The notes under the pieces were generated by a model that was not told the DNA's origin, searched no databases, and saw only the letters and a program-made list of their open reading frames with translations. A stretch of 64,000 bases of DNA from Trematomus loennbergii (Eukaryota > Chordata > Actinopteri > Perciformes > Nototheniidae). The stretch covers positions 484,501 through 548,500 of the forward strand of contig JAAOOA010000122.1 in NCBI GenBank assembly GCA_012861695.1. Direction: 5' to 3'. Positions 11,466-22,904 of the stretch are shown piece after piece. A program made the translations under genes and the position numbers. Every line of letters begins with the position of its first letter. Position 1 is the stretch's first letter.

Positions 11466-12020
11466 GCAGTAGCCTCACTCGAGGATCTGAATCTTTTCCG
11501 GCTCCAGAGCTCATCCAGAGTGCAGCAGCTCGATTGTTCTTCATCCTAAATTTTTAACCTACTTCTCCTCACCCTAGGCCTGCACTGACTACCAGTGACA
11601 GCTTAAATCAGTGTGCCCAAAATGGACCAGGACTATCCTACACCCAGGACATTGTTAAGCCTAGCCTACCTCCTGTCCACTTCTCTGCCGCTACCGCATC
11701 ATTAGAGACCCCAACCACTGCACGACAAAATGAAAACGAGTTGCATCAGGTCAACAGAAACTCTTTCACCACAGACTGAAGATCATCCTCGCCCCATATC
11801 CTGCACCAACATCACTCAGGAGTTCAACCTCACCTTTGACAACTGCACACCCCTGCCATCACATCTGCAACCTTGGAGTCATTTTTGGGCCCAAATGTGA
11901 TCATCACGTAGCCCTTCTTCCCCCTCAGAAACACTGCCCCCCAGAAACTCTGTCCCCCTCAGAAACACTGCCCCCCTCAGACCACAACCCTGTCCCTAGA
12001 AATTATGTTCCCACAAACTA
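11466..12020. other. Gene-free stretch with a C-rich minisatellite patch
   Basis: At 11920-11985 the motif ctcagaaacactgcccccc recurs about three times with small changes. Upstream, a phrase translating as CNLGVIFGPK (about 11870-11900) recalls an RT-thumb region of L2-type LINEs, but nothing around it confirms that. Confidence 0.3.
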
Positions 12021-12026
12021 AACTGC

Positions 12027-12515
12027 ATTCTCAAATACGTTTCGCAAGAAACGTATTTCCTTCGACGTTACGTTTGTTATGAACATATCTTAAATACGTT
12101 TATTTTTACTAATCTTCTAGAAACCTATTTTCTCCCACATGACGTTTGTTATGAACGTATCTCAAATACGTTTGCTTTCTACCTATTTTGCCATTTCTTT
12201 TCTAGCTTATAATAATGATAATAGTAATTTATTAATATCATTTTAGAGCAAACTTATTTCGCGCTGGCTGGCGGCTCACTGTTCAGTTTACCAAATCCGT
12301 TATTATGCTGGTTAATGGTTAATAATCACAATATTGTTTGTAGTCGTTTCATACAGCATTCTCAATTACGTTTAACAAGAAACGTATTTTGTCCCACGTT
12401 ACGTTTGTTCTGACATATCTTAAATACTTTTGCTTTCTACCTATCTTTGACATTTCTTTTCTAGCTTATAATAATGATAATAGTAATTTATTATATCATT
12501 TTCGAGCACACATTT
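12027..12515 (+). repeat. Direct repeat pair of an 'aaacgtatt' element
   Basis: Two copies, about 12027-12240 and 12356-12505, share ctcaa(a/t)tacgttt, aagaaacgtatt, the gttacgtttgtt block and the long phrase around ttttctagcttataataatg. About 115 bp of unrelated sequence separates them. Words such as aaatacgttt and aaacgtattt give each copy an inverted-repeat character. The transposon class is not established. Confidence 0.6.
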
Positions 12516-12858
12516 GAAATCGACGATCGGCTTGATATCCTATGGTTAAATTAAAATCAGTAGGCGAGGCTGTAATTTCGCCAGCTGCGAGGCAGAGTTT
12601 TAACATCCCAAAAGCTGCTGTGTCGTTTATTGCACCTCAAACACCTCAACTTCCTCTAAGGACAGCAGAAGAGCTCTGTGGCTTCAGGCTTGATCGCCGT
12701 TCAAATGACAGCGTTGGTTTCCCCAAAAGTGGGTGAGGCTGTAAAGTGACGTAGATTTTACTCTATCTATTATTCAAAACCATTCTATTTAATCCAAACG
12801 TAAATTACATGCCAGTGTTTTATCTTTTTATTAAGCGATTTGTTTATGTTGTTTAACT

Positions 12859-12897
12859 CATAGATATATATAAACATATGTTTTTTATATATCTATG
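12859..12897. mobile_element. 39 bp near-perfect palindrome flanked by an 8 bp direct repeat
   Basis: The element runs from catagatatata to tatatatctatg, with 12 bp perfect inverted ends and a nearly palindromic middle. It is flanked on both sides by gtttaact (12851-12858 and 12898-12905). The CA...TG ends plus an 8 bp duplication are the layout of a hAT insertion. CATAGA also begins the inverted right end of the larger element at 14923-18602. I infer a minimal hAT-derived unit. Confidence 0.6.
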
Positions 12898-12905
12898 GTT
12901 TAACT

Positions 12906-14914
12906 GGGAATGTTTTCACATTGAACCGGAAGTACGTCACTTCACTTTGTCTTCTTCGTCCCTTTTACGTTCCAGACAATGCATGGCTCAGCGTAACAGA
13001 CTGAACAGCGACCCCAGGTGTGTCTACATTGGAATTACATCTTCATTACTGAAGGAAAAATACTTTACCTTGTGTTTGTTAACTGGGTTTTTAATGCAGT
13101 TGGCTTTTCTTAATGGTTACAATATTGCTATGAGTTACAGTATATCTGAAGCAAATTATGTTTCTGAAGATGTGTAGTCAATTCCACCCTTCAATGTAGC
13201 ATAAATGTGAACTCTCATTACAGGAACAATACCGGAAACAGACGTAGGAAAGATCCTCAGCTCGCTGATTGGATGTTTTAGCCGCAATGCACGTTGGGAT
13301 ATGGTGTTTATGCGATGTGAAATCCGAAAACATTAAAAAAAAAAATAATACTTTATTCCGAGTGTTCTTGCTTTTCTCTTTGAAAGTCATCACATAACGG
13401 CATTGTAATACACGGTTCGGCTGCATTAAATATTACACATCTGCCATAGTTCTTTATTTATAGAGCCCTGATGAGAAGACTTCTGGACAAACAGGAAGAA
13501 CTGCCGCCGAAACTGAATACGTGACGTGGATCATAAATATATCAACAATTAAACAACATCTTACATTTCTTTTCACAAAATACGTCTCCTTGCAGTATCA
13601 ATACTAATACGGCTGACTTTTATATTTGATCCAATTGGTAGATAGGTTATATTTACACCATAACGGTGCACAGCTGATAGAAAAGGACTTGTAGTTTTTA
13701 AAGATATTACTGATTTTCTTTGAATATAAGAATGTAAATACTGAGTTGAGAGAATAGTCAGGGGATTTGGGTGATGGGAGACACATCTCTGGAATCACAA
13801 TTTCAATAGCTTACCATTAAATGACGGATATACCTTTCTGTCTTGATGTTTTACAAATCAGATATTAATGTGTAGAAGTAAACATGAGAAATAATATAGC
13901 AATATCCTGTACAATTATGTAAAAACATGAATACAACTACACATCTTCAGATGTTATACATACATAAGTGTCCTACACTAATAATACAAAGTTATTATTA
14001 GTATACTGTGTGTACCTTGTGTGCACCGCCTAGTGGTTAAAGCACGTTATTTAATTATTTTTGTTGAATAATGTTATTTTTGTTGAATAATGTTATTTGA
14101 TGAATAAAATATTAAGAGTACATACTTTCATAGGGGGAAAGTAGAAGGTCAATGATAGAAATCTAGAATATAAAAAATCAAGAAGATACTGTAAGTGATC
14201 TCTACAATAAAACAGTTTAGTGCCTGATGTACAAAGATATTAATATGAGGATGTGCAAAACAGACAAACTAATTAACCTTTATTAACACATTAAAGAATA
14301 CTTTAGGTTTTCTTTCAAATAAGAAAAAAGCTTTGGGGGTATCTATCTACAGATAAATATTAAGCCTGACAAAGTACTTAACGTCTAATATATTGCTTTC
14401 CTGCAATGTTAACTGTGTTGAAGCACTTATTTTAACTGATATTATATATATATTAATTATACTCTTATGTATGTAGATAGTATAAGACATGTGCAGAATT
14501 TGAGTTTAATGGTGGAGGAATACACACATATGATTAATGTTGGGTTGAATGTTGTTTTAATAGCTCAACTTTATTTGTGTCAAACAAGGCTTCCAATTAC
14601 CTATTCAATTTCCTTGTCAAATCTGTTGATCATTTTTGAAATGTTGATAATTCACAGTGTTTCATAATCTGAAGTAAAATGAATGATAACATGTTTAAAT
14701 TGCTTATTTTCTCCCCAAAGTTATTCAATGTAAAATGATAAGCAGAGAAAAGTAGCGAATCGTTTAAATAAAAATCAATTACACAATTGTAAAAATAGTT
14801 GAGATCAATCGATTAACTGGCCTTTTTTTTTAGAAAGGGACATGTGTCCTTGTTTCTTTACTGTAACCCTGTAAAAGTGCTTAATTAAAAATAAATGTGT
14901 TATGATTATTATCA
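12906..14914. other. About 2 kb of AT-rich DNA with no recognised feature
   Basis: There is an ETS-like ccggaagt at about 12925 and a short tRNA-SINE-like phrase (gcctagtggttaaagca, about 14028-14044), but neither extends into a recognisable element. No supported exon was found. Confidence 0.3.
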
Positions 14915-15723
14915 GTTTAGACCAAGCGGCAAACTCTAGGGCAGAGCCGGGAGGCATTAAGGAAGTGCCTCAAACTGCAGTTCATCTATTGGCCGATAGA
15001 CGATGACTGCAGAAAGGAGCAGATTCCATAGACCCCCATGTTAAAATGCCCAACTTTACAGCAGAAATAAACATGTTTCTGCCCCTGGATGCAATAAAAT
15101 TATTGGGGATATAGTTAGATTCCACCTTCATGATATATTATGAGTGAATTGTTTTATAACGCAACCCTTTTATTTATATTAGGTCTTACAGTTTTTGCAT
15201 AAATTAGGGTGTGGTCACCTTGAGTGACAGGTCTCTGCAGTGAGTGCTGCTTCTAGCTTTCTGTCCCTCTGCTAGCTCCGTTAGCTCAGTAAGCTCCAGG
15301 ATGCTACAGGGGCGAGGCTGTGAGGCTGATGCGAGGAACACAACTTGAACTCGGACGTGTTTGTTGTGTTAGTGCCTGGTGGAGTATTCTTCATTTAAAT
15401 ATCGGACTTATATTATGGCTCTGCGGTTAAAACAGACCGTCCCTGAATGCAGTTTCTTCGGTAAGTGAAATGTAAGCACTTTATTTCTCACTGGTGTTTT
15501 TATTCAGCTAAGCTGTGCTAACGATGCTATCCGTAGCATATATATGGGCATAGATTTGTCTCATAATTATTTGTGTGAACATAAAAATAATTTGTGTGTA
15601 AATATGTGATTTGTAAATGTAAAACACCATCCACAAATGCATTGTGAATATCTCTTTCATTGACAACTTTTGATCAGGCATTTGTGAATCCATTTTGTAT
15701 TTGTCAACCAAAAATGCGCTGGC

Positions 15724-15791
15724 GGATCTCAAATCTCTGCTTGTGGATCTCAAATCTCTGCTTGTGGATCTCAAATCTCTGCTTGTGGATC
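15724..15791 (+). repeat. 21 bp tandem repeat, three copies
   Basis: Unit caaatctctgcttgtggat plus ct, repeated three times with no visible differences and ending gatcg. It sits inside the 14923-18602 element. Confidence 0.85.
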
Positions 15792-16445
15792 GTCTTTTAC
15801 ACATACGGAGTTTTGAGACAAACTTTCCGCCGGTCTCGGCTAAAATCTACTCGTGTCACTCGGTTATTTTCGGAAACCACGTGATGGCCTGCTGATGACG
15901 ACATTTCCGCATGATTTAGTAAGTAAGAGAGCATGATGGTTTGTTTAATGCACTGTTTATCACCATCATCATCATGTTATAGTGATACAGTTAGTTTGTG
16001 TTAGTTTATTGGTTCAATACAGCATATATCGAGCACTTTCGTATGCATTGATGTTGAAATAGGCTACAGGCTACGCCACCTTCGGGTCCCGGGGCTACAG
16101 CAGCGAAGCAGCCCCAGAGATAACTCTTTCTTCATTGTTTTTGTGTATTCAGTCAAGCGGTTCAAAGTTACAAAGCACTTCACATCTTATTAAGCGGCCT
16201 AGTTTTACCTTACCAGTGCAGTGGTAAAGTAATCTGTAGAAAAGCACCGTATTTAGGTTAGCCTTCACAGTAAGGCTACATTAAATGTTATAATATTCAT
16301 CGTGTCCTTTCTACTGTATATGCATATATTCCTGTCTATTGCTTTTATTTGTATTTAATGTTATTATGTTTATACTTGTTTCCACACATTTCACAATTTG
16401 GGATGAATGAAGTATCTATCTATATATCCATCTATCTATCTGTCT

Positions 16446-18429
16446 TGTTATGAAGAATCCATGACTTGCACAGATTCAAAAAAACTCTTGGTTTCAGACA
16501 GGCCAGCCGCCAACACCTCCAGGCAGAGCCAGGAAAAACAGGTCAATATCCACGTCACCTGTCACCTGCAGTAACAGGTCCAGGAGAGGGCTTCTACTGG
16601 GGTTTGAATCTCTGTCTTCACCAACTAAGCCTTTGGAACCTCTGTTTTGGTTCATTGGAAGATTAACATATTAAGGTTGTTTAGGGGAAGAGCCATAAGA
16701 AAATGTCCACACGGTTAGTGAAGTAAACAGATATGATTCTAAACTGTATTGAAGTAAACATGTATTATTTTGAATTGTATTAGTGAACATGTATTGTTTG
16801 AACTGTTTTAAGTAATCACATATATAGATATTATATTCTCACTTACAACTCACTGACCCAGAGATGTTACACACACATACACCTCCTTCTACTAAGCACA
16901 CACACACATATTATTTTCAAGGTTCTTTCTGGGCATCATTATATCTGTGCACAATGTTTAATTGTCTGAGAAGGAATAGTTTATGTGAAATATTTCATGG
17001 AAAAGTAAGGGAGTGGATATCGGTGCAGAGATAAGATTGACTTTGCCCTTGTGGAACTTCAGAATCTCACGTTCTGGTCAGAACTTGATTCGCTGTATTG
17101 GACCCGACCAGAAGTGAATCCAACCAGTAGAAACACCTGGGGGAGCGAGCAGATCACACAGCTCCTCCCCACGGACTCTCTAATTCGCTTCGGAGTAAAA
17201 TGGGAAGGAAGAAATCAACACATCTCCGCCCCAAAATATGAATATGAATACTGTTGTTTTTGCATGTAAAATGCTTCTTGTTTGCTGACTCGCTGGTCTA
17301 GATACCTGTATACCGCATCACAAACCTGAAGTCCGTGCTTCTTGTTTGCTGACTCACTGGTCTCGATACCTGTATACCGCATCACAAACCTGAAGTCCGG
17401 AGTACTCTGTAAAACTTGTATACGTGTTTTGTTTCCTACCAGTAAACTCAGATAATTGTTATAACTTTTGATTCCGGTGTTTTCAATTCCTTTCTTTATT
17501 AAATAGAGATCAGCCTCATCTAACGAACGGCGCATAGCGGAGGGGGGGCTCTCAGCCACCATCCAAGGTGTTCTGCTCCAACATTAGTTAGCCAAGAGAG
17601 TCATGACAGAAAGTATTCCTTCTAATTCAACCATCTCTGATTAGGTGGGCATTACAAAACTTCCCGCACATACTGTATGCATTCTTACAGCAGACTGTGG
17701 GGGAAACTTCTGTGTAGCAATGCAGTGGGAGTCACCGACTCAGGAAGGAGACACGGTGAGAGTTGGAGCTTTTGATGTCAAACACTGATGGGTTTAATCA
17801 GAGTATCGGCCGGAGGATTCACATCACAAATCATGAGTCAGAGGGTCTGACTTCACGGGAGAGTTGCCACGTCAATTCTGAAGAGCCTCTCTCTATGTTA
17901 GACCTTTTAACTGGTTCACAGAGAGTAATCAACATCTCTGAAGGAGTAGACTAAACAGCTGGGAACACTGAATCACTTGCGTCCGACACTTATGGCCTCA
18001 AAGATTTCACACCTTATAGTCCACAAACACTGATAAAGAAGTGCCTCAGCGTTCTCACAACAATTACAATTCGTGCCAGACAAGTTGACCAGTCACAAAC
18101 TGGTAACAACAACGCATATGGCACCAATGCCTTACCTTAAAGGAAATAACAGACGTCAGAGTAGATCATAAAACGTCACAGAGCAAAAGGTTAGATATCT
18201 AGAAGAATTATTCCTTAACAGTTATTAGGTGGGCATTACAAAACTTCCTGCACATACTGTATGCATTCTTACAGCAGACCATACTCTATTTAACCTTATC
18301 TGAGGATGAACGCCTCAGTCCTGCATATTCGTCTTATTGTTGTGTATTTATCTTCCATGTCTCTCTTTCGTTTCGCCTCTATCTAAAACCTAGTCATGAT
18401 GTCTGCAGTTAAAAAAAAAAAGAGACACA
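16446..18429 (+). repeat. Dispersed repeat 'E', long copy interrupted by a solo LTR
   Basis: It begins TGTTATGAAG and ends agagacaca, the TG...CA layout of an LTR. A shorter 525 bp copy lies inverted at 62778-63302. Compared with that copy, this one carries two additions. One is an LTR at 16719-17583. The other is about 590 bp at roughly 17640-18230, bracketed by a 60 bp direct repeat that begins attaggtgggcattacaaaa. No coding domain or flanking duplication was found. Confidence 0.55.
16719..17583 (-). mobile_element. Solo LTR (865 bp), inverted relative to the GT-array units
   Basis: The termini are TGAAGTAAACAG and GCTCCAACA, flanked by a 4 bp duplication ttag (16715-16718 and 17584-17587). 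Removing the insert rejoins the surrounding repeat as in its uninterrupted copy near 63040. Its minus-strand sequence (tgttggagcagaacacc onward) is the same family as the four LTR units at 24061-28525. It also holds a private tandem duplication of about 64 bp (about 17272-17335 and 17336-17399). No retroviral or gag-pol coding sequence is present. Confidence 0.75.
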
Positions 18430-18794
18430 GCACCCGCCATTTGAAACATGTTCCCACGGCTATGGGCGGGAGTTAGACTCTGACGTCACTGTCGAGCCAT
18501 TAGTGGCCGACACCGCCTACTTTAGGCTTCTCTGCAACTCTGCAGAATCCTATGGGTGACCTCACGGACACACGGACACTACGTCCATTTATACAGTCTA
18601 TGGTTTAGACCAGCGCCGTATAGATAGAAGAGTTGCGACAGCATTATGCATTAATAACAGGAGATAGAACTGCGATTTTTGGTAATTAGTGGTCAATAAA
18701 GGTTTTGATTTGCAATATTTATACAACATATCGATATGTGTAGGCTATGTAGTTACGTCAATATGTTTAAAAAAAGAAGTAAAATTGCTAATAT

Positions 18795-18960
18795 TTGAGG
18801 ATTAAGATAAGATAAGAAGTACTTTATTGATACCAATTGGGGAAATGTTTGCATTTCATGGCAGCAAAAGACAAGGCAATTAGACAGTTAAAAGAATTAA
18901 ACAATCGAAAATGTAAACATCTTAAATAGAATAAAATAGCATTACAAAAAGTAGAAAATA
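18795..18960 (-). repeat. LINE 3'-end remnant, inverted
   Basis: The phrase aagtactttattgataccaa then ttggggaaatg is the reverse of the fish LINE tail 'ccccaattgg...caataaagt', so the fragment lies on the minus strand. It is nested in the THAP-type element. Confidence 0.5.
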
Positions 18961-19084
18961 TACATAGATAGTGTGAACAGCTATCTTACCTGCCTTGTTA
19001 AGTATGTTAGGCTAACGTTGCCTTGGTTACAGAGCCTGTTGCTGTTGTGAATTCTTTAAAACAAATATTATCTTCTTAAACTTA

Positions 19085-19402
19085 TATGGTAGTCAGAAGC
19101 ATCCCGAGGGCACCGAGCCTTCACAGCAGCTGGCCAGGCTCTGGAACACTCTGCCCCTCCATGTGAGGTCGGCCCAGACCCTAGGGTTTTTAATCTACTC
19201 TTAAGACACACTTCTTCTCCCTGGCCTTTTAGTCAGAGCGGAGCACGACTCCTGACTTTTCCCTGTGTTTTCTTTTTAAATATCTGTTGTAATTTATTGT
19301 CTTTTATTGTGATTATAGAAATGTGTTTTTATGTGATTGTAGTTATTACATGTACAGCTTTTAAATGTGCTTTATAATAAACCTTGATTTGATTTGATTT
19401 GA
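19085..19402 (+). mobile_element. L2-type LINE 3' fragment with (ATTTG)n tail
   Basis: The sequence encodes pieces reading LARLWNTLPLHVRSAQT, then GFL and a stop. This is the usual C-terminal end of L2/CR1-group reverse transcriptases ('RLWNSLPLxLRxxxS'). It ends taaaccttgatttgatttga, an L2-like tail of short repeats. It is strongly truncated and nested in the THAP-type element. Confidence 0.65.
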
Positions 19403-19787
19403 TCACATCCTAATGTTTATTGATATATTTAGAGGGAGGAGATGGGAAGGAAGGTTTCAAATTCTGATTAGATTAATTTCTACCATTTCTTAATTCATGG
19501 TGGTTTCAGTAATCCCATGGTAATTGAGGACATAAGTAATCTAAATGAGTAATGTAATCTTTATGACTTTCAGAAAGGACAGGAGACCGACAGGTGCCTA
19601 TCAATGATTGTCAACTGACAGCACAATGAGTCAAAGGACTAGCAGCAGCATGATGATGATGATGATGTTAAATGTGTTGTTTTAGGAACATCCATTGTAA
19701 ATAAATGGTATTCAATAACATTGAATAGCATGTCATGCAGTTTGTCTGTGCTTTTTCCTCCGTGTTGTCCTGGCATATAGTCTCCCC

Positions 19788-19995
19788 ATGGTTTGCTGTG
19801 CTGCCTGGGGATGCTCCAATCGCTCAGAGAAAGGAGTACAAATGTAAAGTTTCCCCACTGACACAGAGAGGAGGAAAGAATGGCTGGCTCAAGTCAGCAG
19901 GCAATTTAACTATCACAAAAGACAACAACAGCAAAAAAATATGTGAGGTAATCATATTTTTCACAAAACAAAGACCACACCATTGGGAAGCTTAA
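19788..19995 (+). pseudogene. Degenerate THAP zinc finger
   Basis: From the ATG at 19788 the frame reads MVCCAAWGCSNRSEKGVQM, a stop, then SFPTDTERRKEWLAQVSR. This matches a THAP domain start: MVxxCxxxxCxNR, then F-P-x-D, then RxxWLxxV. A later frame gives DNNSKKICEV, corresponding to the 'SKLCExHF' block, but shifted and altered. THAP domains are C2CH DNA-binding modules found in P-type transposases and host THAP proteins. The stop and the frame changes make this non-functional. Confidence 0.6.
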
Positions 19996-21001
19996 TGTCT
20001 GTTTAATAAAATAAGGAACAGGGAGGCTTGCAAAACGCTGGAGTTGAGACTCAGGTGCAGGGTGAGGGTCTCATTGCAGGTCTTCAGGCTCCATTGAATC
20101 CCCCTGGGGTTCTTGTGCTGAAAGAGGGAGACAAAGACAGGAGAAAGGGTTAGATACATCTAGCAACCTATAGGATGGGAAATTGCTGACCTATTTTAAA
20201 CTTACCTTGTGTTTTCACTCTCACTTAAGTCCCTCTCCCTTTTCCATCAATCCAAAATCAGCTGAGCTGCAACATAATACAGACAGGTAATAATCAACAG
20301 AATCACAAGGACATAATGGCTCTGCTAAAAACACTCACTCATAAATTACGTTTTTGTTTACTGTTTAGAAGTCTCAGATATGCACTCTAAATCTATATCA
20401 ATAGCAATGTATCACAAAAATAGCTCTCTTCCTTATTATTATGTACAGTAACGTTAACTATAATATACTTGAACTCCAAAATGGATATCCTCATTTCACC
20501 ACCTCCACCCACTACAATCACACGCCCCAATTTATATTTAACTAATATTTAACTCCCTCCACCCCGCATAAAGGCACGTTTAGAAGCCCCTTTTCTCTAA
20601 TTCCACAACGTTGGACGAAATGACATTAAGAGAACGGAATTTACAATTAAAAGGCTGATCATGGTTAACGTGTGTTGCTAACTTTATCCGGTATCCTAGC
20701 CTAATCTGTTATCTGTAAATGTTTGTTATCCCTAAATCAGTAGATTTAGGGATAATCCACTAACATCCTTTAATACACATTAATTTGATTCAGATGTGCT
20801 GATAATATCCCCAATATAAATCTTTAAACGTCTTCTTACCTTTAAAAGTCCATCACGAACGGTCTATTATGCTGCAACTCTACTGTGCTGCTAGCCTTGC
20901 CGCTAACTTCCGGGAACTGTTGAGAGGCTCCACGATCCGCCATTGCTTTAAAAAAATGGTCCATTGGAGTGAACGGAGATGTCGCAACTCTTCTATTATA
21001 G

Positions 21002-21284
21002 TTTACACCACCTAACCCATTTTTTCTTTGTCTCTGTTATTGTTCCTTAATGTAGCATATCAGCACATTTCATAACGTTGATGTGATTCAACCATTCTTG
21101 CAATTTTGGGGTTTGTATACACATGTTGGAATGCACTTATTGTTAGAATCTTTTAACAAAAGTGTTGGCTAAATAAATGTAATAAAAATATTTCAGATAT
21201 TCCTGCACTAGTGGACATACAGTATGTTTAGATTCCAACTAATTTAACGATTTCCCAAAAAACAACAAGCATAGAAATCACTGA
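21002..21284. other. Short spacer before the split LINE
   Basis: AT-rich sequence with no recognisable gene or element end. Confidence 0.3.
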
Positions 21285-22746
21285 ACTCATTGCACAGTGC
21301 ATTGTGGGTGGATTTCAAGATGGCGCCTGTGTCGGTATGCCGCTCCCTCAGCTCTCTGCCCTTAGCTATCCTGTTTTTGTTTTATGTTTGTCAGAATGTC
21401 TCTGCTCTGCTCGTCTATGATCGCCAAGCTCTCCTCCACCTCAGACCCTCACTGGAGTTTATACTGCTGCCCAAACCTACATCTGGCAACCGTAAATCCA
21501 CTCCCCCCCCTCTACTGTCGGATATTCCCACCTACCTGCGCCGGTTGCCCTGCATCCCGCCTCACCAAAAGCGCTTTAGACGACGGGGAAAGCGGGGTGG
21601 TGCGCTTGTCCAACAAAAAGCACACCTGCGGCTTCTTCCGTGACTTATCCACGCATCAGATGTCATGGCCCTCCCGCTGCACGCCATCTGAGGGTCCAGT
21701 GGATTCGCCCTGTCTTTCCGGAGCTGCGGCCTCTGCTGGGCCCGCTGGCAGCTCCTCCTGCCCGACTGACTGCTCCCGGCCCGCGCGGCGTTCAACACGC
21801 ACATCTTCGTCAGCTGAGACGCACTACACCTTCGGCCAGCCGGAGAGAAAACTTTGCATGGCTTTGCTAAACGCTAGGTCAATAGCAAACAAGACGTTCC
21901 TGTTAAACGACTTCTTCACCTCTCGTGATCTGGATTTGATGTTCCTGACGGAGACTGGGTCCACGCCGGCGAGTATGTACCGTTTTCTGAACTTCTTCCT
22001 CCCGACTGTACTTTCTTCAGCTCCCCCGTGCCATCGGCCGTGGTGGGGGCATAGCAACAGTGTTTAGAGCTAGTCTCCAATGCCGATTGCTTCACCCTGT
22101 AACTAGCTATGCTAGCTTTGAGTTGCAGCTTTTGAACTGAACCCGGCCTCGCCTATACTCTGCGCAGTCGTGTATCGTCCGCCAAAGTGCAATAAGGATT
22201 TCATTACTGACTTTTCGGACTTTCTGTCCGGGATCATGGTGAAATATGATCGTGTTTTGATTTGCGGAGATTTTAATGTCCATGTGTGCTGCGAGTCCAA
22301 ACCTCTGGTTAGGGACTTTTTAAATCTCCTCGACTCTTTCGGTCTCATTCAGTCCGTGGCTGGCCCAACACACGATAAAGGACACACCTTAGATTTAGTA
22401 TTATCGTTTGGACTGTCTATCTCTGTGGATGAAATCTGTGCAGCAACGCGTATCTCAGACCATTTACCGGTCTGTTTACAACCTCGATCCCTTCCGCAGG
22501 AGTCGAATCACGTGCCCCTGCGCGTCGTCTGCGTTCAATTAACCCTTGACTGCTTCACAGTTTTCAGATGCTTTTAATACTTCTCCGATCTGTAAATTAG
22601 AGGTGAACTGTGCTCTTAGTGCGGATGAGCTTATCTCCATGTTTGACTCGACATGCCACTAATACTGCATTCCGTTGCTCCTTTTACGCTTAGACGCACC
22701 AAAGTTCTCTTAGAGCCGTGGCTCAATGACTGTACTCGCGCTCTTA
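21285..22746 (+). mobile_element. L2-type LINE, upstream part (endonuclease side)
   Basis: It opens with a GC-rich leader and the phrase caagatggcgcctgtg, then runs through an apurinic-type endonuclease region. It stops at the TTA (22744-22746), where a Harbinger element begins. Coding continues on the far side at 32884: the codons ...ACTCGCGCTCTTA join GACGCGCTTGC in frame, reading TRAL then RRACRHAE. The two parts are therefore one LINE. The 5' end is approximate. Confidence 0.8.
21858..22520 (+). pseudogene. APE-type endonuclease domain of the L2-type LINE (frameshifted)
   Basis: This domain would nick target DNA to prime reverse transcription. Visible blocks in order are MALLNARSIANK (the Asn block), DLDLMFLTET (catalytic Glu), VVYRPPK, RVLICGDFNVH (the DxN block), GHTLDLVLSFG and ISDHLPV (the catalytic DH). 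They lie in at least two frames, with a break between about 21965 and 22170, so the domain is not continuous. Upstream sequence (21310-21850) is proline- and serine-rich and frame-broken. Confidence 0.75.
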
Positions 22747-22904
22747 CGGACCGTCCACACAGCGGTGTGCGTTGAAGCTTGGCGGTGGGCGTGTCTGAAG
22801 CTTGGGGAGTTAACGCGACCAACGCGACCAACAACCAATCACATGAATCTCCCGCCCCCGACATACAAAGCAAAAAAGCCCGGTTCTTCTCCACTATTGC
22901 CAAA

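Larger units (their letters stand above)
14923..18602. mobile_element. 8 bp-TSD element, long copy with nested insertions
   Basis: It begins CAAGCGGCAAACTC and ends acagtctatg, between perfect copies of gtttagac (14915-14922 and 18603-18610). A second, 995 bp copy of the same family with the same two ends lies at 37773-38767 and has its own 8 bp duplication, which fixes the boundaries. The ends share little beyond CA...TG, so this is hAT-like by target duplication and not by long inverted repeats. At 15415-15462 an ATG-led segment (MALRLKQTVPECSFF) runs into a GTAAGT donor, a possible first exon. The interior has been enlarged by a solo-LTR-like repeat and another LTR. Confidence 0.7.
18619..21001 (+). 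mobile_element. THAP-type DNA element with 'agaagagttgcgaca' inverted ends
   Basis: The left end tatagatagaagagttgcga and the right end (inverted, ctataatagaagagttgcga) match over about 20 bp. Near the right end the phrases atggtccattggagtga and cgccattgct are familiar from a common fish repeat. A degenerate THAP zinc finger at 19788-19995 suggests a THAP-containing transposase (P or Kolobok-like); I cannot decide which. It carries two nested LINE tails. The target duplication was not resolved. Confidence 0.55.

Noticed and set aside
11640..11910. Possible L2-type reverse transcriptase remnant (CNLGVIFGPK)
   Set aside because: Only one short block resembles RT. Neighbouring blocks do not, so the match could be chance.
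16446..18429. A complete endogenous retrovirus or LTR retrotransposon
   Set aside because: Despite TG...CA ends and internal direct repeats, no gag, protease, RT, integrase or envelope motif was seen. Direct repeats inside are short and flank non-coding DNA.
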